From CAVXJN01 sp963762165 (GTDB lineage Bacteria > Pseudomonadota > Gammaproteobacteria > JASBUN01), in NCBI GenBank assembly GCA_963762165.1, contig CAVXJN010000001.1, positions 310,001 to 374,000 of the forward strand: DNA of 64,000 nt, read 5' to 3'. The position numbers and the translations under genes were made by a program. The notes beneath the pieces were generated by a model. It had not been told where the DNA came from, did not search any database, and saw only the letters and a program-made list of their open reading frames with translations. Below, in pieces: positions 61,743 to 64,000 of this stretch. Position 1 is the first letter of the stretch. Each line of letters starts with the position of its first letter.

Positions 61743-63262
61743 CTATTTCATGGTCGGCATATGGAAGTCGGCGGCGGCGCGGATTCCTGTAGGCCAACGG
61801 GCGGTCACCGTTTTCAGTCGCGTATAAAACCGCACGCCGTCCGGGCCATGCACGCTCAAGTGGCCCGAACAGAGACTGCTTCCAACCCGCCGAAACTGTG
61901 AAACGCCATCGGCACCGGAATGGCGATATTGATGCCGACCATTCCCACCTGGACGCGGCGTGCAAATTGTCGCGCCGAATCACCGTCGCGGGTGAATATC
62001 GCGGTGCCGTTTCCAAAGGCGTGTTCATCGATCAGGGAGAGGCCGGTTTCGAAATCCGGTACCCGAACTACGCATAGCACGGGCCCGAAAATCTCTTCCT
62101 GGTAAATACGCATCTGCGCCGTGACGTGGTCGAACAAACAACCGCCCAGAAAGAAGCCGCCCTCGTACCCGGGAACCTGAGGATCGCGACCATCGACCAC
62201 CAGCGTTGCCCCTTCCTGCACACCGGTATCCACATAGTCGTGCACCCGTTGGCAATGTTCGCGGGTAACCAACGGCCCCATCTCGGATGCAGGGTCATCG
62301 CCCGGCCCAACCCGAAGAGCCGCCACCTCGGTCGCGAGGCGCGAGACCAGTTGGTCAGCGACATCACCGACCGCGACCGCTACCGAAATCGCCATACAAC
62401 GCTCGCCGGCCGATCCATACGCGGCCCCTAGCAATGCGGCCACCGTCTGGTCGAGGTCGGCATCGGGCATGACCAGCATGTGGTTCTTGGCGCCGCCCAA
62501 GGCCTGTACACGTTTGCCGTGCTCACACCCCGTGGTGTAGATATATCGCGCCACGGGTGTCGAACCGACGAAACTCACCGCTTGCACGCGGTGATCCTCC
62601 AGCAACGTGTCGACCGCTTCCTTGTCTCCATTGATAACGTTGAATACGCCGTCGGGCAGACCCGCTTCCTTGAACAACTCCGCCAACAAAAGCGGGCAAC
62701 CCGGATCCTTTTCCGACGGTTTGAGCACAAATGTATTGCCGGCCGCGATGGCAATGGGAAACATCCACATCGGTACCATGGCAGGAAAGTTGAACGGCGT
62801 AATGCCTGCGCATACTCCAAGCGGCTGTCGTACGGACCAACTGTCTACGCCACCGCCGACATCTTCCGACATCTCGCCTTTGAGCAGATGCGGAATGCCA
62901 CAGGCGAACTCGACGACTTCAATGCCGCGAGTGAGCTCACCGCGCGCGTCTTCCGCAACTTTTCCGTGTTCCGAACTGATCAACGACACCAATTCGTCGG
63001 CATGCTGTTCCAGCAGGCTCTTGAATTTGAACAGCACGCGCGCCCGGCGCAGCGGCGTCGTATTGGACCAGGCGGGGAACGCGTTTGCCGCCGCCTCGAT
63101 CGCGGCGCGGGTTTCCGTGCTCGACGCAAGGGCCACGCGCGCCTGTAAGTTGCCGGTCGCAGGATTGAATACATCGCCCATTCTGCCCAAAGCGCCTGGA
63201 ACCGCGCGCCCGGCGATGAAGTGACCGAGTTCTCGCAAGTTTTTCGCTACGTCATCACGCAT
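61743..63262 (-). CDS. mmsA: CoA-acylating methylmalonate-semialdehyde dehydrogenase (two frameshifts near the C-terminus)
   Basis: Converts methylmalonate or malonate semialdehyde to propionyl-CoA or acetyl-CoA with NAD and CoA, in valine and related degradation. Features: QPLGVCAGITPFNFPAMVPM, FVLKPSEKDP, QALGGAKNHMLVMPDADLDQ and catalytic Cys in GSAGERCMAIS. The C-terminal WKQSLFG and GPDGVRFYTRLKTVTARWP lie in other frames, with extra bases near 61888 and 61871; the true stop is then at 61743. ATG 63262 has GGAGA eight bases upstream. Corrected length, about 506 residues, is normal. Convergent with the GntR gene. Confidence 0.9.
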
Positions 63263-63336
63263 TTTGCCGCTCTCCATCGCGCGCTATCGCACAGCGCGTT
63301 TTCGCATCACCTGTAGTTTGTTGCAACCGCAAGCGC

Positions 63337-64000
63337 TCACTCGCCATCGGAAATACCGCCATTTTTCAAATCGGCGCCTGGCCACAGACGCGGCAAGCTT
63401 CGCTCGTATTGGGGCACGACTTTTAACTCCGTACCCAGGGTGTGTGCCGCGTGCCACGGCCAGCGCGGATTATCGAGCAGAGCGCGAGCCAACGCCACCA
63501 TATCGGCATCTCCGTCGGCAATGATGCGTTCCGCCTGGAGTGGATCCAAGATCATGCCCACGGCCTGCGTCGGCATCCCGGTTTCCCGCTTTACCTGTGC
63601 CGCGAACGGCAACTGATAATCGGGCCCCACCGGAATGTCCAATCCGGGAACGATACCGCCGCTGCTGACACAGACGTAATCGAGACCGATATCCTTCAGT
63701 TCCCCGGCCAGTCGCACTGCCTCATCGGGGCCAAGCCCCTGTTCGTGCCAGTCGCTACCTGTGATCCGCATCCCGACGACATGGGAACGTGGCACCTCGG
63801 CGCGCACAGCTCGGGCAACCTGCAACGGAAAGCGCATCCGGTTTTCGAGCGAACCGCCAAACTCATCCTCTCTGCGGTTGGAAACCGGGGAAAGAAATTG
63901 ATGTAGCAGATAACCGTGCGCGCCGTGCAACTCGATGAGCTCGAAGCCGAGATCCATGGCACGCCGAGCGGCTAGGACGAACGCTTCGACGGCGCGTTCC
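63337..64000 (-). CDS. NADH:flavin oxidoreductase, Old Yellow Enzyme family (N-terminus outside window)
   Basis: The C-terminal part of a TIM-barrel FMN oxidoreductase; the frame stays open to the window edge. Motifs: ELIELHGAHGYLLHQFLSP, SNRREDEFGGSLENRMRFP, VGMRITGSDW, and AERIIADGDADMVALARALL close to the FMN phosphate site. The reading resembles the YqjM-type. Members reduce activated C=C bonds. It is on the same strand as mmsA, 74 bases upstream, so the two may be co-transcribed. Substrate unknown. Confidence 0.93.
   Translation of the reverse strand, partial: ERAVEAFVLAARRAMDLGFELIELHGAHGYLLHQFLSPVSNRREDEFGGSLENRMRFPLQVARAVRAEVPRSHVVGMRITGSDWHEQGLGPDEAVRLAGELKDIGLDYVCVSSGGIVPGLDIPVGPDYQLPFAAQVKRETGMPTQAVGMILDPLQAERIIADGDADMVALARALLDNPRWPWHAAHTLGTELKVVPQYERSLPRLWPGADLKNGGISDGE

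Noticed and set aside
1..64000. CRISPR array, insertion sequence or prophage
   Set aside because: No short spaced direct repeats, transposase, integrase or phage structural gene was seen; the only large repeat is the HAMP array within a coding gene.

Overview
The window looks like a chromosomal segment of a GC-rich gammaproteobacterium-like organism. The block rimP-nusA-infB-rbfA-truB-rpsO-pnp has the proteobacterial order. Around it lie a Pqi/MCE envelope operon, an alternative complex III plus caa3 oxidase, Ku/LigD and a TRAP transporter. Genus cannot be called from sequence alone. Nearly all genes are on the minus strand; only the yheT-like fragment, csbD, one FAD/Fe-S oxidoreductase and its GntR regulator are on plus.

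Layout. 0-4.1 kb: end of a YheT-type hydrolase, convergent with a split pqiA-pqiA-pqiB-pqiC operon. 4.2-12.7 kb: a giant soluble poly-HAMP hybrid kinase, a GGDEF/EAL response regulator and a C-terminal-haem cytochrome in one operon. 13.4-16.9 kb: PhaR-type regulator, thiolase, an NTF2-like protein and S-adenosylhomocysteinase. 17-25.6 kb: the translation/RNA operon, with a good promoter and a leader terminator before rimP. 25.8-37.7 kb: actABCDEF, a small membrane protein, a Sco protein and coxBACD, a complete quinol-to-oxygen electron path. 37.8-50.5 kb: an orphan sensory-rhodopsin-transducer homologue, an SDR, an FAD/Fe-S oxidoreductase, an enolase-superfamily enzyme, a TPP enzyme, a GH15 enzyme, a small Rho-N-like protein, and ku-ligD. 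50.7-64 kb: csbD, then a carboxylate catabolic region (FAH hydrolase, CoA-transferase, enoyl-CoA hydratase, TRAP DctMQP, glyoxylate aminotransferase) divergent from an FAD/Fe-S dehydrogenase and FCD-GntR regulator, followed by mmsA and a partial Old Yellow Enzyme.

Sequence quality matters. About 20 single-base indels break rimP, nusA, infB, coxA and coxC between 21.0 and 27.3 kb. Four more break the enoyl-CoA hydratase, the second FAD/Fe-S enzyme and mmsA. In each case a conserved protein continues in another frame. Because infB and nusA are essential, these are most likely sequencing or assembly errors, so I annotate the reconstructed spans. One error creates a false 1,199-residue oxidoreductase-regulator fusion.

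Most interesting signals: the seven-unit, 276-bp HAMP repeat array; the ACIII-caa3 operon with an uncharacterised small subunit; an 18-bp perfect palindrome of FCD-GntR type in the divergent promoter at 58.03 kb; the promoter-terminator leader of rimP; and the rhodopsin-less ASRT homologue.
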